The notes beneath the pieces were generated by a model. That model was not told where the DNA came from and made no database searches. It worked only from the letters and a program-made list of their open reading frames with translations. This document shows positions 46,887 to 55,556 of a stretch of DNA of 64,000 nucleotides, in pieces. The number at the start of each line of letters is the position of its first letter. The stretch's first letter is position 1. Made by a program: the position numbers and the translations under genes. This stretch comes from CAVYGM01 sp963768025 (GTDB lineage Bacteria; Bacteroidota; Bacteroidia; Cytophagales; Spirosomataceae): the NCBI GenBank assembly GCA_963768025.1, contig CAVYGM010000026.1, positions 124,001 through 188,000 of the forward strand, written 5' to 3'.

Positions 46887-48128
46887 ATGATTCACTACGA
46901 GCACTTTACCCTGGACAATGGCTTACAGGTTTTTGTTCATGAAGATTTCACCACGCCGATGGCGGCCGTCAACATAGTTTATAACGTAGGATCACGGGAT
47001 GAGGAGGAAGAACGGACGGGTTTTGCCCATTTGTTTGAGCACCTTATGTTTGGTGGATCGCCCAATATCCCCAGCTACGACGAACCCGTCCAGAAGGTAG
47101 GGGGCGAAAATAACGCCTTTACTTCCCCGGATATCACCAACTACTATATCACGCTCCCGGCCGACAACGTAGAAACCGCCTTTTGGTTGGAATCCGACCG
47201 GATGCTGGGTCTTTCCTTTGATCCGAAGGTACTGGAGGTGCAGCGGAAAGTGGTGATTGAAGAATTTAAGCAACGATACCTCAACCAGCCCTACGGGGAT
47301 ATGTGGCTGAAATTAAGGCCCCTGGCGTACAGCACCCATCCTTATCGATGGGCCACCATCGGGAAAGATATTGGGCATATCGAACGGGCCACGATGGAAG
47401 ATGTGAAAGACTTTTTTTTCAAATTCTACCGGCCAAACAACGCCGTCCTGGTGGTGGCTGGGGCCGTAGTAACTAGCCAAATAAAAGCACTTGCCGAAAA
47501 ATGGTTTGGCAGTATTCCGGCCGGCACTCCCTACGTGAGGGCGTTGCCTCCCGAACCAAAGCAGACCGCGGCCCGGCACCTGGAAACCACCTCGGCGGTT
47601 CCCCTAAACGCGATTGTCAAAACCTACCCTATGCCAGGGCGCTTTGATGAGTCGTTTTACGAGGCCGATTTGATCAGCGACATTTTAGGACGCGGGAAAT
47701 CATCCCGGCTATACCAGGCGTTGTTGAAAAACATGCCTATTTTTAATAGCATCAACGCCAGCATTACCTCTTCGCTCGATCCTGGTCTTCTGATGATCAG
47801 AGGGTACCTTAACCCTGGCGTGGCTATGAAAACGGCAGACGAGGCCATTGAGAATTTGATTGAGGATTTTGTGCAAAATGGAACATCGGATGAAGAACTT
47901 GAAAAGGTCAAGAATCAAGCTGAGGCTTCGAACGCCTTTTCCGAAGTAGAACTGCTGAACCGCGCCATGAACCTAGCCTTCGCGGCCAATGCCGGTAACG
48001 CCGAGTGGGTGAACGAAGACGAGGTAAAACTCAGCAACGTGCAAAAACAGGGGATAGAGCAGGTAGCCGCCAAAATTCTACAACCTCATAATTGTTCCAC
48101 CCTCTACTACCACGCGAGTGAGGCATAA
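46887..48128 (+). CDS. M16 family zinc peptidase (insulinase/PqqF-like)
   Basis: A 413-residue M16 peptidase. The inverted zinc motif HLFEH (His48, Glu51, His52) and the third-ligand segment VVIEEFKQR (Glu125/126) are intact. The middle linker and the YRPNNAVLVVAGAV strand of the M16 N-domain follow, then the M16_C domain. No signal peptide is present, so the protein is cytosolic or exported by an unseen route. The length of a single two-domain unit suggests it works as a homodimer or with another M16 protein. First gene of a run with ispF 2 bases downstream. Confidence 0.92.
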   Translation: MIHYEHFTLDNGLQVFVHEDFTTPMAAVNIVYNVGSRDEEEERTGFAHLFEHLMFGGSPNIPSYDEPVQKVGGENNAFTSPDITNYYITLPADNVETAFWLESDRMLGLSFDPKVLEVQRKVVIEEFKQRYLNQPYGDMWLKLRPLAYSTHPYRWATIGKDIGHIERATMEDVKDFFFKFYRPNNAVLVVAGAVVTSQIKALAEKWFGSIPAGTPYVRALPPEPKQTAARHLETTSAVPLNAIVKTYPMPGRFDESFYEADLISDILGRGKSSRLYQALLKNMPIFNSINASITSSLDPGLLMIRGYLNPGVAMKTADEAIENLIEDFVQNGTSDEELEKVKNQAEASNAFSEVELLNRAMNLAFAANAGNAEWVNEDEVKLSNVQKQGIEQVAAKILQPHNCSTLYYHASEA

Positions 48129-48130
48129 GA

Positions 48131-48631
48131 ATGAGTGATCCATTTCCATTTCGGGTTGGCCAGGGGTACGATGTGCATCAGCTGGTAGAAGGGCACCCTT
48201 TTTGGCTGGGAGGGATTTTGATCCCGCATTCGCACGGGGCCCAAGGGCATTCGGATGCCGACATTGTGTGCCATGTCCTGTGCGATGCGCTGCTAGGAGC
48301 TGCCAACATGCGTAACATCGGTTACCATTTTTCGGATAAAGATCCCCAATGGAAAGGGGTGGATAGCAAGGTACTGCTGGCCAGGGTATTGGAAATGGTG
48401 CGGGAAAAAGGATATGAAGTGGGCAATGTGGACGTTACCATAGTATTGCAACTTCCCAAACTGAACCCGCATATTCCGGCGATGAAGGAGTGCCTTTCAG
48501 CCATCATGGCCGTGGACGAGGAGGCTATATCACTGAAAGCCACCACCTCCGAGCACATGGGGTTTGTGGGCCGGCAGGAAGGAATAGCGGCTCACTGCGT
48601 AGCGCTGATTTACAAAAAACAACTCAACTAG
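48131..48631 (+). CDS. ispF: 2-C-methyl-D-erythritol 2,4-cyclodiphosphate synthase
   Basis: A 166-residue IspF of the non-mevalonate isoprenoid pathway, converting CDP-ME-2-phosphate to MEcPP and CMP as a trimer. The zinc ligands are Asp14 and His16 in QGYDVH and His48 in SDADIVCH. The conserved LKATTSEHMGF and GRQEGIAAHC segments close the active site. ANMRNIGYHFSDKD differs slightly from the common GDIGxHFPD motif but keeps the key His and Asp. Two bases separate it from the M16 gene, so they are co-transcribed. Confidence 0.95.
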   Translation: MSDPFPFRVGQGYDVHQLVEGHPFWLGGILIPHSHGAQGHSDADIVCHVLCDALLGAANMRNIGYHFSDKDPQWKGVDSKVLLARVLEMVREKGYEVGNVDVTIVLQLPKLNPHIPAMKECLSAIMAVDEEAISLKATTSEHMGFVGRQEGIAAHCVALIYKKQLN

Positions 48632-48657
48632 CTACCTAATTTTTTTCCATAAAGACA

Positions 48658-49780
48658 ATGAAAAAACAGTATTTCCTTACTGCCGCCCTCAGCTGCCTAG
48701 CTCTGATCGGGTATGGGCAAGCGGCCGAAATGCCCCTTGGGTTTGAAGAATATGATCCTATTTCTACCTTAAAAGTAGAGGAGCATATTCCAACCCGGTC
48801 CAAATTCCCCTTCATTGATGTTCACAACCATCAATACCGTATGTCGGAGCAGAATGTGGATTACCTGACCGCCCAAATGGATAGTCTCAACATGCAGGTA
48901 ATGGTGAATTTGAGCGGACGCGGGTGGTACCAGAATTGGGACGAAGGGACGGCTCATCTCAAAGGCTCCCTGGATAATATTAAGAAAAGCCAGCCTGATC
49001 GGTTGGTTGTGTTTACGAACTTGCAATTCAAAGGGTTTGGTGAGCCGGAGTGGACTAAAAAGGCAGTAGCCCAGCTGGATGCGGATGTAAAAATGGGCGC
49101 AAAAGGCCTGAAGATTTACAAAAGCCTGGGATTTAGTGGAATAGTGGATGAAAAGGGTCAGCGGGTGGCTGTGAATGATCCCCGTCTCGACCCGGTTTGG
49201 GCCAAATGCGGGGAGCTGGGAATTCCGGTTCTGATCCATACCGCGGATGTCCCCTCTTTCTGGGATCCGCTGGATCGCTACAACGAACGCTGGCTCGAAC
49301 TAAAAACGCATCCCAACCGGAACCGGGCCAAAGACGCAGTATCTTTCGAACAATTGATTGGGGAGCAGCACGATATTTTTAGAAAGCACTCCAAAACCAC
49401 CTTCATCAACGCTCACATGGGCTGGTATGCCAATAATCTCAAAAAATTGGACAGCCTAATGGTCGTATTCCCAAATACTTACGTCGAGATCGGCGCGGTG
49501 ATTGCGGAACTGGGACGCCAGCCACGCGCGGCCAAACAATTCTTCGAGAAATACCAGGATCGGGTACTGTTCGGAAAAGACAGCTGGGTACCTTCCGAGT
49601 ACATTACGTATTTCAGGGTACTCGAAACCGAAGATGAGTATTTCCCTTACCACAAAAAATACCACGCTTTCTGGCGTATGTACGGACTGGGGCTTTCGGA
49701 TCAGGTGTTGAAAAAATTGTATTACAAAAATGCTCTGAACATAATCCCTGGATTGGATAAAACCGGCTTTTCCGGACTAA
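48658..49780 (+). CDS. Exported amidohydrolase (TIM-barrel, amidohydrolase_2-like), frameshift at the last codons
   Basis: About 373 residues with a signal peptide (LTAALSCLALIGYGQA). Metal-binding landmarks of the amidohydrolase superfamily: FIDVHNHQYR (HxH) near residue 55, PVLIHTADVPSFWDPLD near 195, FINAHMGWYANN near 250 and VLFGKDSWVPSEY near 305. As printed, the frame runs on into the next gene. Removing one T in the TTTT at 49768-49771 gives the natural end DKTGFPD with a stop at 49778-49780. The reaction is unknown; a carboxylate-type hydrolase or decarboxylase is possible. It lies 26 bases after ispF and upstream of a mandelate-racemase-family epimerase. Confidence 0.8.
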
Positions 49781-49816
49781 TCCTACCCCCTAATCCTATA
49801 CTTGACTCCCTGGATT

Positions 49817-50926
49817 ATGAAAGGAAAAATCGCCCGAATAGAGATATTTCGACTCAATATTGCCCTCAAAGCACCCGTTACCATCGCCATTGGTACCATC
49901 ACCGAGGCTCGGAACATCCTGGTAAAAATAACGACCGAGGATGGCTCGTACGGCTTGGGTGAGGCCGCTCCGTTCTGGATGATTGTGGGCGAAACCCAGG
50001 AAACCTGCCTGGCCACGGCCCGGGATTTTGGGCGGCTGCTTCTGGGTACCTACGTGTGGGATATTGAAAACAATCTCCGGATTCTGGATGCTTTCCTCAC
50101 TCGAAACTATACCTGCAAAAGTGCCTTTGATATGGCCTTGTACGACGCAGCGGCCAAGTATGCGGGTATGCCCTTGTATCAGTTTTTGGGGGGGAACAAG
50201 CAGGTGATTACCACCGACGAAACCATTTACATCGGTACTCCTGAGGCAATGGCCCAGGATGCGCTCGACATAAAAGCGCGGGGCGCCAACGCGATAAAGG
50301 TAAAACTTGGAAAACAACCTGATGAGGACATCCTACGGATTAAAACAATCCGCGAAGCCATCGGGGAAGGTATACCTCTGCGGGTAGACGCCAATCAGGG
50401 ATGGGACTATGTATCGGCCGTCCGGGTACTGAAGGCCATTGCCCCTTATCAGGTTCAGTATTGCGAACAGCCCGTAAAGCATTGGGATCTGGACAACCTG
50501 GCGCTGGTGCGTGCGCACTCACCCATCCCCATCTGCGCCGACGAATCCCTTTTTACCCATGTGGATGCCCTTCAATTGGTGCGCAAACAGGCCGTTGATT
50601 ACTTTAATATCAAATTATCCAAAAGTGGCGGAATCCATACCGCTCTCAAAATTAATGCCATCGCCGAAGCCGCGGGCATACCCTGTATGATCGGCTGCAT
50701 GTCGGAGAGCCGATTGGGAATTTCGGCCAACGCACATCTGGCCTCCGCCCGGCCCAATATCATTTTTTACGATCTCGATTCTCCCTTTGAACACGCGCTC
50801 GACCCGGTGGTTGGTGGGGCTACCTACCGCCAGCATTACCATCTCGATTTGCCAGATCTTCCAGGCCACGGGGCCGATATGCATCCGGACTTCCTGAGCG
50901 AATTAGAGAGTATTGTAATTGAGTGA
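49817..50926 (+). CDS. Enolase-superfamily enzyme, L-Ala-D/L-Glu-type dipeptide epimerase
   Basis: About 369 residues from ATG 49817 (MKGKIARIEIFRLNI); a TTG five codons earlier is less likely. This is a muconate-lactonising/dipeptide epimerase subgroup member of the enolase superfamily. The base motif is KVKLG (KxK) near residue 160. The Mg ligands are Asp in RVDANQGW (about 189), Glu in QYCEQPV (about 217) and Asp in ICADESLF (about 242), and the second base Lys lies in NIKLSKSGG (about 266). Such enzymes epimerise L-Ala-D-Glu from peptidoglycan or other dipeptides. Exact specificity is inferred. Confidence 0.85.
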   Translation: MKGKIARIEIFRLNIALKAPVTIAIGTITEARNILVKITTEDGSYGLGEAAPFWMIVGETQETCLATARDFGRLLLGTYVWDIENNLRILDAFLTRNYTCKSAFDMALYDAAAKYAGMPLYQFLGGNKQVITTDETIYIGTPEAMAQDALDIKARGANAIKVKLGKQPDEDILRIKTIREAIGEGIPLRVDANQGWDYVSAVRVLKAIAPYQVQYCEQPVKHWDLDNLALVRAHSPIPICADESLFTHVDALQLVRKQAVDYFNIKLSKSGGIHTALKINAIAEAAGIPCMIGCMSESRLGISANAHLASARPNIIFYDLDSPFEHALDPVVGGATYRQHYHLDLPDLPGHGADMHPDFLSELESIVIE

Positions 50927-50945
50927 ACGGAAATTGGTTAAAAAA

Positions 50946-50973
50946 AAGCCCTAAACCAGAAGGAATAGGGCTT
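50946..50973. terminator. Bidirectional terminator hairpin
   Basis: An 8-bp perfect stem AAGCCCTA/TAGGGCTT (50946-50953 with 50966-50973) with seven A residues on its left side lies between the convergent epimerase and ABC exporter genes. The A run serves as the T tract for the minus strand, so it terminates the exporter gene well. Confidence 0.7.
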
Positions 50974-50994
50974 ATATGATAAGGTAGGTAAGGA

Positions 50995-52781
50995 TCAAAG
51001 TTCCTCTTCTACGGCCAGTTGTTTTTCGTATAACTCCTTGTAAGCACCTTCTTTTTCCATGAGCTCATCGTGGGTACCCTGCTCCACGATCAAACCATCA
51101 TCCAGCATGATAATCCGATCGGCGAGTTTGGCCGAAGAAACGCGGTGAGAAATGATGACCGAAGTACGGTTCTGCATAATCCGTTTTAAATTATTCAGAA
51201 TGATGTTCTCCGTATTGGTATCCACTGCCGAAAGGCAATCATCCAAAATCAGGATTTTAGGATCACGGGCAATCGCCCTGGCGATGGACAGGCGCTGCTT
51301 TTGTCCGCCGGACAGGGTGATGCCCCTCTCGCCCAAGCCGGGTGTCGTAGCCATTCGGAAAATCGGTGATTGTATCAAACAGATCGGCATCTTTTACGGC
51401 CTGTTCTATTTTTTGCATGGATAAATCTGGGGCTCCAAACCGGACATTATTCGCAATGGAGTCCGAAAAGAGGAATACATCCTGAGGTACGTACCCCATT
51501 TGGCGGCGCAGGTACTGCACATTGAAGTCCTTCAAAGGAATGCCATCCACGTAGATAGTACCCTCCGTTGGATCGTACAACCGGCAAATCAGGTTAGCCA
51601 GGGTACTCTTTCCCGAACCCGTGGTACCCAATATGGCCACGCTTTCGCCGGGCTTCACATCCAGGCTAAATTTTTGGATGGCCCGGATACCCGAATCGGG
51701 GTACAGAAAATGAACGTTCTCGAATCGGATACCGCCGCTTACCTCTGGCTTAAGGTTGGCCTCGGAAGTGAGCGTGGTTTTTTCCTCCAGGTATTCATTG
51801 ATCCTGGCCTGCGAGGCCGCCGCTCGTTGGATTTGGCTGGTAGTCCAGCCCAGCGCCATTACGGGCCAGGTAAGCATATTGACGTACAGGATAAACTCCG
51901 TGATATTACCGGGGGTAAGATTGCCGTTAATGATCTCCTGCCCCCCCACGTAGATCACCAGTACATTACTAAGCCCTACCAGCAGCATGATAATTGGAAA
52001 GAAAAGGGCATCTACTTTGGTCAGATTTAGCGATTTTGTTTTAAAATCCTCCGTCTCGTGTTGGAAATTACCGATGGAATATTTTTCCTGAACAAACGCC
52101 TTAATTACCCGATTGCCCGAGAAGGCCTCCTGTACGTAGGTGGATAGCGTGGAAAGTTGGCGCTGGATTTCCTCCGAGCGACGAATGATAATGCTATTCA
52201 CCACGTAGATACTGACCGATAACAAGGGCAGCGGTAGCAAGCACGTAAAAAGTCAGCTTGGCATTGACCGAAACCATATACGAAATCACCAGAATGAACA
52301 GGACGATCAGGTTGATGCCATACATGATCGAAGGCCCCACGTACATCCTCACCTTGCTCACATCCTCCGAAATCCGGGCCATCAGGTCGCCCGTGTTGTG
52401 CTTCCGGTAAAAGCTCATTGAGAGGGTCTGGTAATGCTGATAGATGTCATTTTTCAGATCATACTCGATGTGCCGTGACATTACTATAATAGTTTGCCGA
52501 ACCAGGAATAGGAAAAAGCCTTTGAGCAAAGCCATCGCCAGAATCAGCAGACCGTAGAGCAGAATACTATTCGTAAAGACATCATATAAGGCGGATTGTA
52601 GCTCGGCACCATCGAATAAATAGTACAGGTCGAGGGTTTCACCTACCAGGTCAAGCGCATAGCGAACCAATTGGGCCGGAATGATTCCAAAAAGGTTGGA
52701 AATGATGGTAAATAAGGTACCAAGAATCAAATACCACTTATACTTGACGAAGTATTTGTTGAGATACGCGAGTGCTTTCAC
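50995..52781 (-). CDS. ABC exporter, fused membrane and ATPase domains (MsbA-like), two frameshifts
   Basis: Rebuilt length about 595 residues. Six-helix membrane domain from KYKWYLILGTLFTIISNLFG onward, then a nucleotide-binding domain with Walker A LGTTGSGKSTLANL, Q-loop YVPQDVFLFSD, signature LSGGQKQRLS, Walker B ILILDDCLSAVD and the switch His in IISHRVSSAK. The residue after the Walker B Asp is Asp, not the usual catalytic Glu. Breaks are at about 52230 (in the last helices) and 51375 (before LGERGITLSGGQ). I place the start at GTG 52781, just before the first helix; an upstream ATG at 52922 adds 47 residues of doubtful coding. It may pair with another half-exporter encoded elsewhere. 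Confidence 0.85.
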
Positions 52782-52901
52782 GTGCGGGTAGGTAGGTAAA
52801 ACGATAAACTTTGATGGAAGTTTAACACAAAGCTCCTTCAAATCGTTGCAAAAAATCCGGGTTGATTTGGAACCCCTCTTCCGAATGTTAACAAAAAAAT
52901 C

Positions 52902-52909
52902 TAATTTTG
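52902..52909 (+). promoter_or_regulatory. Possible -7 box upstream of nusB
   Basis: TAATTTTG matches TAnnTTTG in the 276-base divergent space between the ABC exporter and nusB genes, about 150 bases before the nusB ATG. No TTTG stands at the right distance upstream. Confidence 0.3.
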
Positions 52910-53057
52910 CGGACAATTTCAACGATCAGAAAATAGAAAACGAAAGAGTGGATCTCACCTAAGCCGGTCATCAATACGGCTTTGGCGGATACCCCGCTCC
53001 TGGAAATCCAAAACGTTCTTTACTTTACTGCCCCATTTTTCATTTACCAAACAGCTT

Positions 53058-54221
53058 ATGCTGAATCGAAGATTATTACGTTCCAAAGCAGTGCAGGCAC
53101 TTTACGCCTATAAGATTGCAACCGATGCTAATCGCCAATTGGCCAAGGATGAAATATCCGAAACCTACCTGCCCGACCTGAACTCCATGCTTCCCCAAAA
53201 TCTGGAAAAGCTAGAAGGCTACAAACGATTGGGTCATCTTACTTTGGATGAACTAATAAACACCGGTGAGCCCAATAAAGAGGATGAGGTACCCTTCGAC
53301 GTAATTCAAACGGCCCGTCAGGCTTTCACCAACCTCAACCGGCAGAACCAAAAGGATAGTAAACTAATCCTGAACCGGGTACTTAAAGAAACCCGTGGAA
53401 TCTTTGAGCAGTACCTGCAGGTGCTTTCCTTACTATTGGAATTGGGCCATCAAGCTAAGCAGGATCGCGAACGTAAAATTTATATAGTGGAGGAAGCCTT
53501 CCCGAGCGAGTCGGGGCTTGATACAAATTCGGTATACCTCTTACTGAAAAACAGCGAAGAGCTGGAACTGGAATTGATCCGAAATGGAATTTCGTGGTCC
53601 AACGACATGGTCATTGTCCGTCGAACGTATCGGGAAGTCCTGCGCGCTGATTCCGAATATACCGAGTACTGCAAGAAAAATGTGCACACCGAGGAGGAGG
53701 ACCAAAAACTGCTTCAGCACATCCTGAGGCAATTGATCTTAAAGCACGAGATTCCCGTTGAACACTTTGAACTGCGGGACCTAAATTGGGAGGAGCATTT
53801 CGATTATATCCGAAACATGGCGATCAAAACCCTGAAATCGGCTACCACGGGCAAAATAGAATTGGCCGAGCTAACGAGTGACTGGGAGGAAGATAGTTTT
53901 TTTGTCGAAGAGCTATACAAAGAAACCATTAACAAGGATCGCGAATTTGAGGGGTACCTCTTCGAACAGTTGAAAAACTGGGACCTGGAACGGATCGCGC
54001 TCATGGATATGATTATCATGAAAGCGGCCCTTACCGAAATGATCAATTTTTCTTCCATTCCGGTCAAAGTAACAATAAACGAGTTTATCGAAATCGCAAA
54101 GCGGTTTAGTACCTTGAAAAGTGGTAAATTTGTAAACGGAAATTTGGATAAGCTAGCCGAAAAACTAAAAGAACAGGGAATAATCCGGAAAAGCGGGCGG
54201 GGGTTACTGGACAACCGCTAA
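53058..54221 (+). CDS. nusB: Transcription antitermination factor NusB, long Bacteroidota form
   Basis: A 387-residue protein whose two ends carry the NusB fold. MLNRRLLRSKAVQALYAYK is the N-terminal RNA-binding helix, and KVTINEFIEIAKRFSTLKSGKFVNG, in two pieces, is the hallmark C-terminal segment before LDKLAEKLK. About 230 extra residues lie between, as in other Bacteroidota NusB proteins; canonical NusB is near 140. With NusE (S10) it binds boxA RNA to promote antitermination of rRNA operons. First gene of a conserved-looking run ending with coaE. Confidence 0.92.
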   Translation: MLNRRLLRSKAVQALYAYKIATDANRQLAKDEISETYLPDLNSMLPQNLEKLEGYKRLGHLTLDELINTGEPNKEDEVPFDVIQTARQAFTNLNRQNQKDSKLILNRVLKETRGIFEQYLQVLSLLLELGHQAKQDRERKIYIVEEAFPSESGLDTNSVYLLLKNSEELELELIRNGISWSNDMVIVRRTYREVLRADSEYTEYCKKNVHTEEEDQKLLQHILRQLILKHEIPVEHFELRDLNWEEHFDYIRNMAIKTLKSATTGKIELAELTSDWEEDSFFVEELYKETINKDREFEGYLFEQLKNWDLERIALMDMIIMKAALTEMINFSSIPVKVTINEFIEIAKRFSTLKSGKFVNGNLDKLAEKLKEQGIIRKSGRGLLDNR

Positions 54222-54263
54222 CCACTTCCACCCCGTTACCTGGGCAAGCGGTTCGATTTTTTT
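54213..54263 (+). terminator. Possible terminator at the end of nusB
   Basis: A 7-bp stem (54213-54219 with 54247-54253), whose left arm includes the last codons of nusB, is followed by seven Ts at 54257-54263. The loop is long (27 bases), so it may be weak or regulatory. Confidence 0.4.
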
Positions 54264-54303
54264 AGGTCTATTTTATTTTAAATCAAGATTAACCAAAATT
54301 AGC

Positions 54304-54606
54304 ATGAGCAAGTCAAGTCGTACACTAGTTGCCTATCTGACCGGTTGTGCAACTGGTATATTTTTGGGTATCCTATACGCGCCACAAAAGGGCGAAATCA
54401 CACGTGACCGCCTCACGTACCGGCTGTCGAAGTATCGTGATCAATTGGAAAAATTGATCGCGGATTTGGTAGAAGGTAAAAACATGCCGGATAGTTTGGC
54501 TAAGGCAGAGGGAGAGAAGGTAGTGAATGATGCCCGGGAAAAGGCTGAAAAATTATTGGAAGATGTGGATCGCCTGATGGCGCAAATAAAAAATCAGAAC
54601 AACTAA
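54304..54606 (+). CDS. YtxH domain-containing small membrane protein
   Basis: A 100-residue protein with one N-terminal membrane span (LVAYLTGCATGIFLGILYAP) followed by QKGEITRDRL, the typical YtxH/gas-vesicle-like APxxGxxxR turn. A charged amphipathic helix fills the remainder. YtxH proteins are often stress-linked in Firmicutes, but the role here is unknown. It lies between nusB and the DUF1573 lipoprotein with short gaps (82 and 27 bases). Confidence 0.8.
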   Translation: MSKSSRTLVAYLTGCATGIFLGILYAPQKGEITRDRLTYRLSKYRDQLEKLIADLVEGKNMPDSLAKAEGEKVVNDAREKAEKLLEDVDRLMAQIKNQNN

Positions 54607-54633
54607 CCAATTTTTGAAAACCAACCGTGGTTT

Positions 54634-55083
54634 ATGAAACTACTGCAAACAAGGGCCCTCGTTATCATTTTGGGCTTGGGGATACTTCTGGCAAGTTGCG
54701 ATGAAAAAGCCAACAAAGGCAAGGATGAAGCACTGAAAGATAATCTTCCGGTAATGGCCTTGCTTGATAGCAGTACCTACGTGTTTGGCGTAATTCCCGA
54801 AGGCGACGTTGTGGAACACGCATTCAGGTTCAAAAACGAAGGGGAATTTCCCTTAATTATTAACAACGTGACGGCCTCCTGTGGATGTACCATCCCTGAG
54901 TGGCCGCGTGACCCCATTGCCCCGAATGAAGAGTCCTCTATTCTGGTACGCTTCAACAGTAAGGGAAAGCCTGGTCCACAGGTAAAAACCATCACGGTCT
55001 ATGCCAATACCATGCCTGCCTATTCAGAACTTCGTTTGCAGGGTATCGTGAACGCCGCGGCTGATAGCACAACATCCGAATAA
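54634..55083 (+). CDS. DUF1573 lipoprotein
   Basis: A 149-residue exported protein. The signal sequence ends in the lipobox LLASCDE, with the lipidated Cys at about residue 22. The DUF1573 domain (an Ig-like/MSP fold) has the family hallmark HAFRFKNEGEFPLIINNV followed by TASCGCTIPEWP and VRFNSKGKPGPQ. The function of the family is unknown; members are very common in Bacteroidota envelopes. The gene sits in the nusB-ytxH-DUF1573-yajC order, which suggests one transcript. Confidence 0.88.
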   Translation: MKLLQTRALVIILGLGILLASCDEKANKGKDEALKDNLPVMALLDSSTYVFGVIPEGDVVEHAFRFKNEGEFPLIINNVTASCGCTIPEWPRDPIAPNEESSILVRFNSKGKPGPQVKTITVYANTMPAYSELRLQGIVNAAADSTTSE

Positions 55084-55179
55084 ACCGAAGAGGCCGTATT
55101 GGTCCATCAGGGGCCAGCCTTCAGGCAGTAAATTTTCCTAATTTCCATAAACTAACAAAGCGTTCAGCTCTTACATCTT

Positions 55180-55479
55180 ATGTTATTATCGCTTCTAGCT
55201 CAAGCTCAAACCGACGGTTCGCAGGCTATGATTTACCAAATTATCATGTGGGTCGGTATTATTGGCGTGTTTTATTTCTTCATGATTCGGCCCCAACAGA
55301 AAAAACAAAAAGAACAGAAGGAGTTGCTCTCAGGGATAAAAAAAGGCGACGAGGTAGTTACCATTGGCGGGCTGCACGGAAAGGTGTATTTAGTAGAAGA
55401 AACTACCGTTACCTTGGATTTGGACAAGGGAGTAAAAGTAACCTTTGACAAATCAGCAATCAGCCGAACCATCAAATAA
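55180..55479 (+). CDS. yajC: Preprotein translocase accessory subunit YajC
   Basis: A 99-residue Sec accessory subunit that associates with SecDF-YidC. The N-terminal span IIMWVGIIGVFYFFMIRPQQ ends with the invariant RPQQKK motif. The SH3-like domain follows: GDEVVTIGGLHGKV (the family's GDxVxTxGGxxG motif) and TVTLDLDKGVKVTFDKSAI. Length is normal. It precedes the YbbR-like gene by 77 bases. Confidence 0.95.
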   Translation: MLLSLLAQAQTDGSQAMIYQIIMWVGIIGVFYFFMIRPQQKKQKEQKELLSGIKKGDEVVTIGGLHGKVYLVEETTVTLDLDKGVKVTFDKSAISRTIK

Positions 55480-55556
55480 GCGTCCGACCATCCAGGCAGG
55501 GTACCATGCCCAGCGAACTTGGTGAAAGCTGATTTGGAACTTACCCAGACACCATT

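Noticed and set aside
49781..49962. Natural extension of the amidohydrolase into the epimerase gene
   Set aside because: The added residues are the epimerase gene read in the wrong frame. Deleting one T restores a normal C-terminus and stop at 49780.
50995..52922. Reading the ABC exporter as three separate genes
   Set aside because: The pieces are consecutive parts of one exporter (membrane domain, Walker A, then signature and Walker B), overlap in sequence and lack their own starts.
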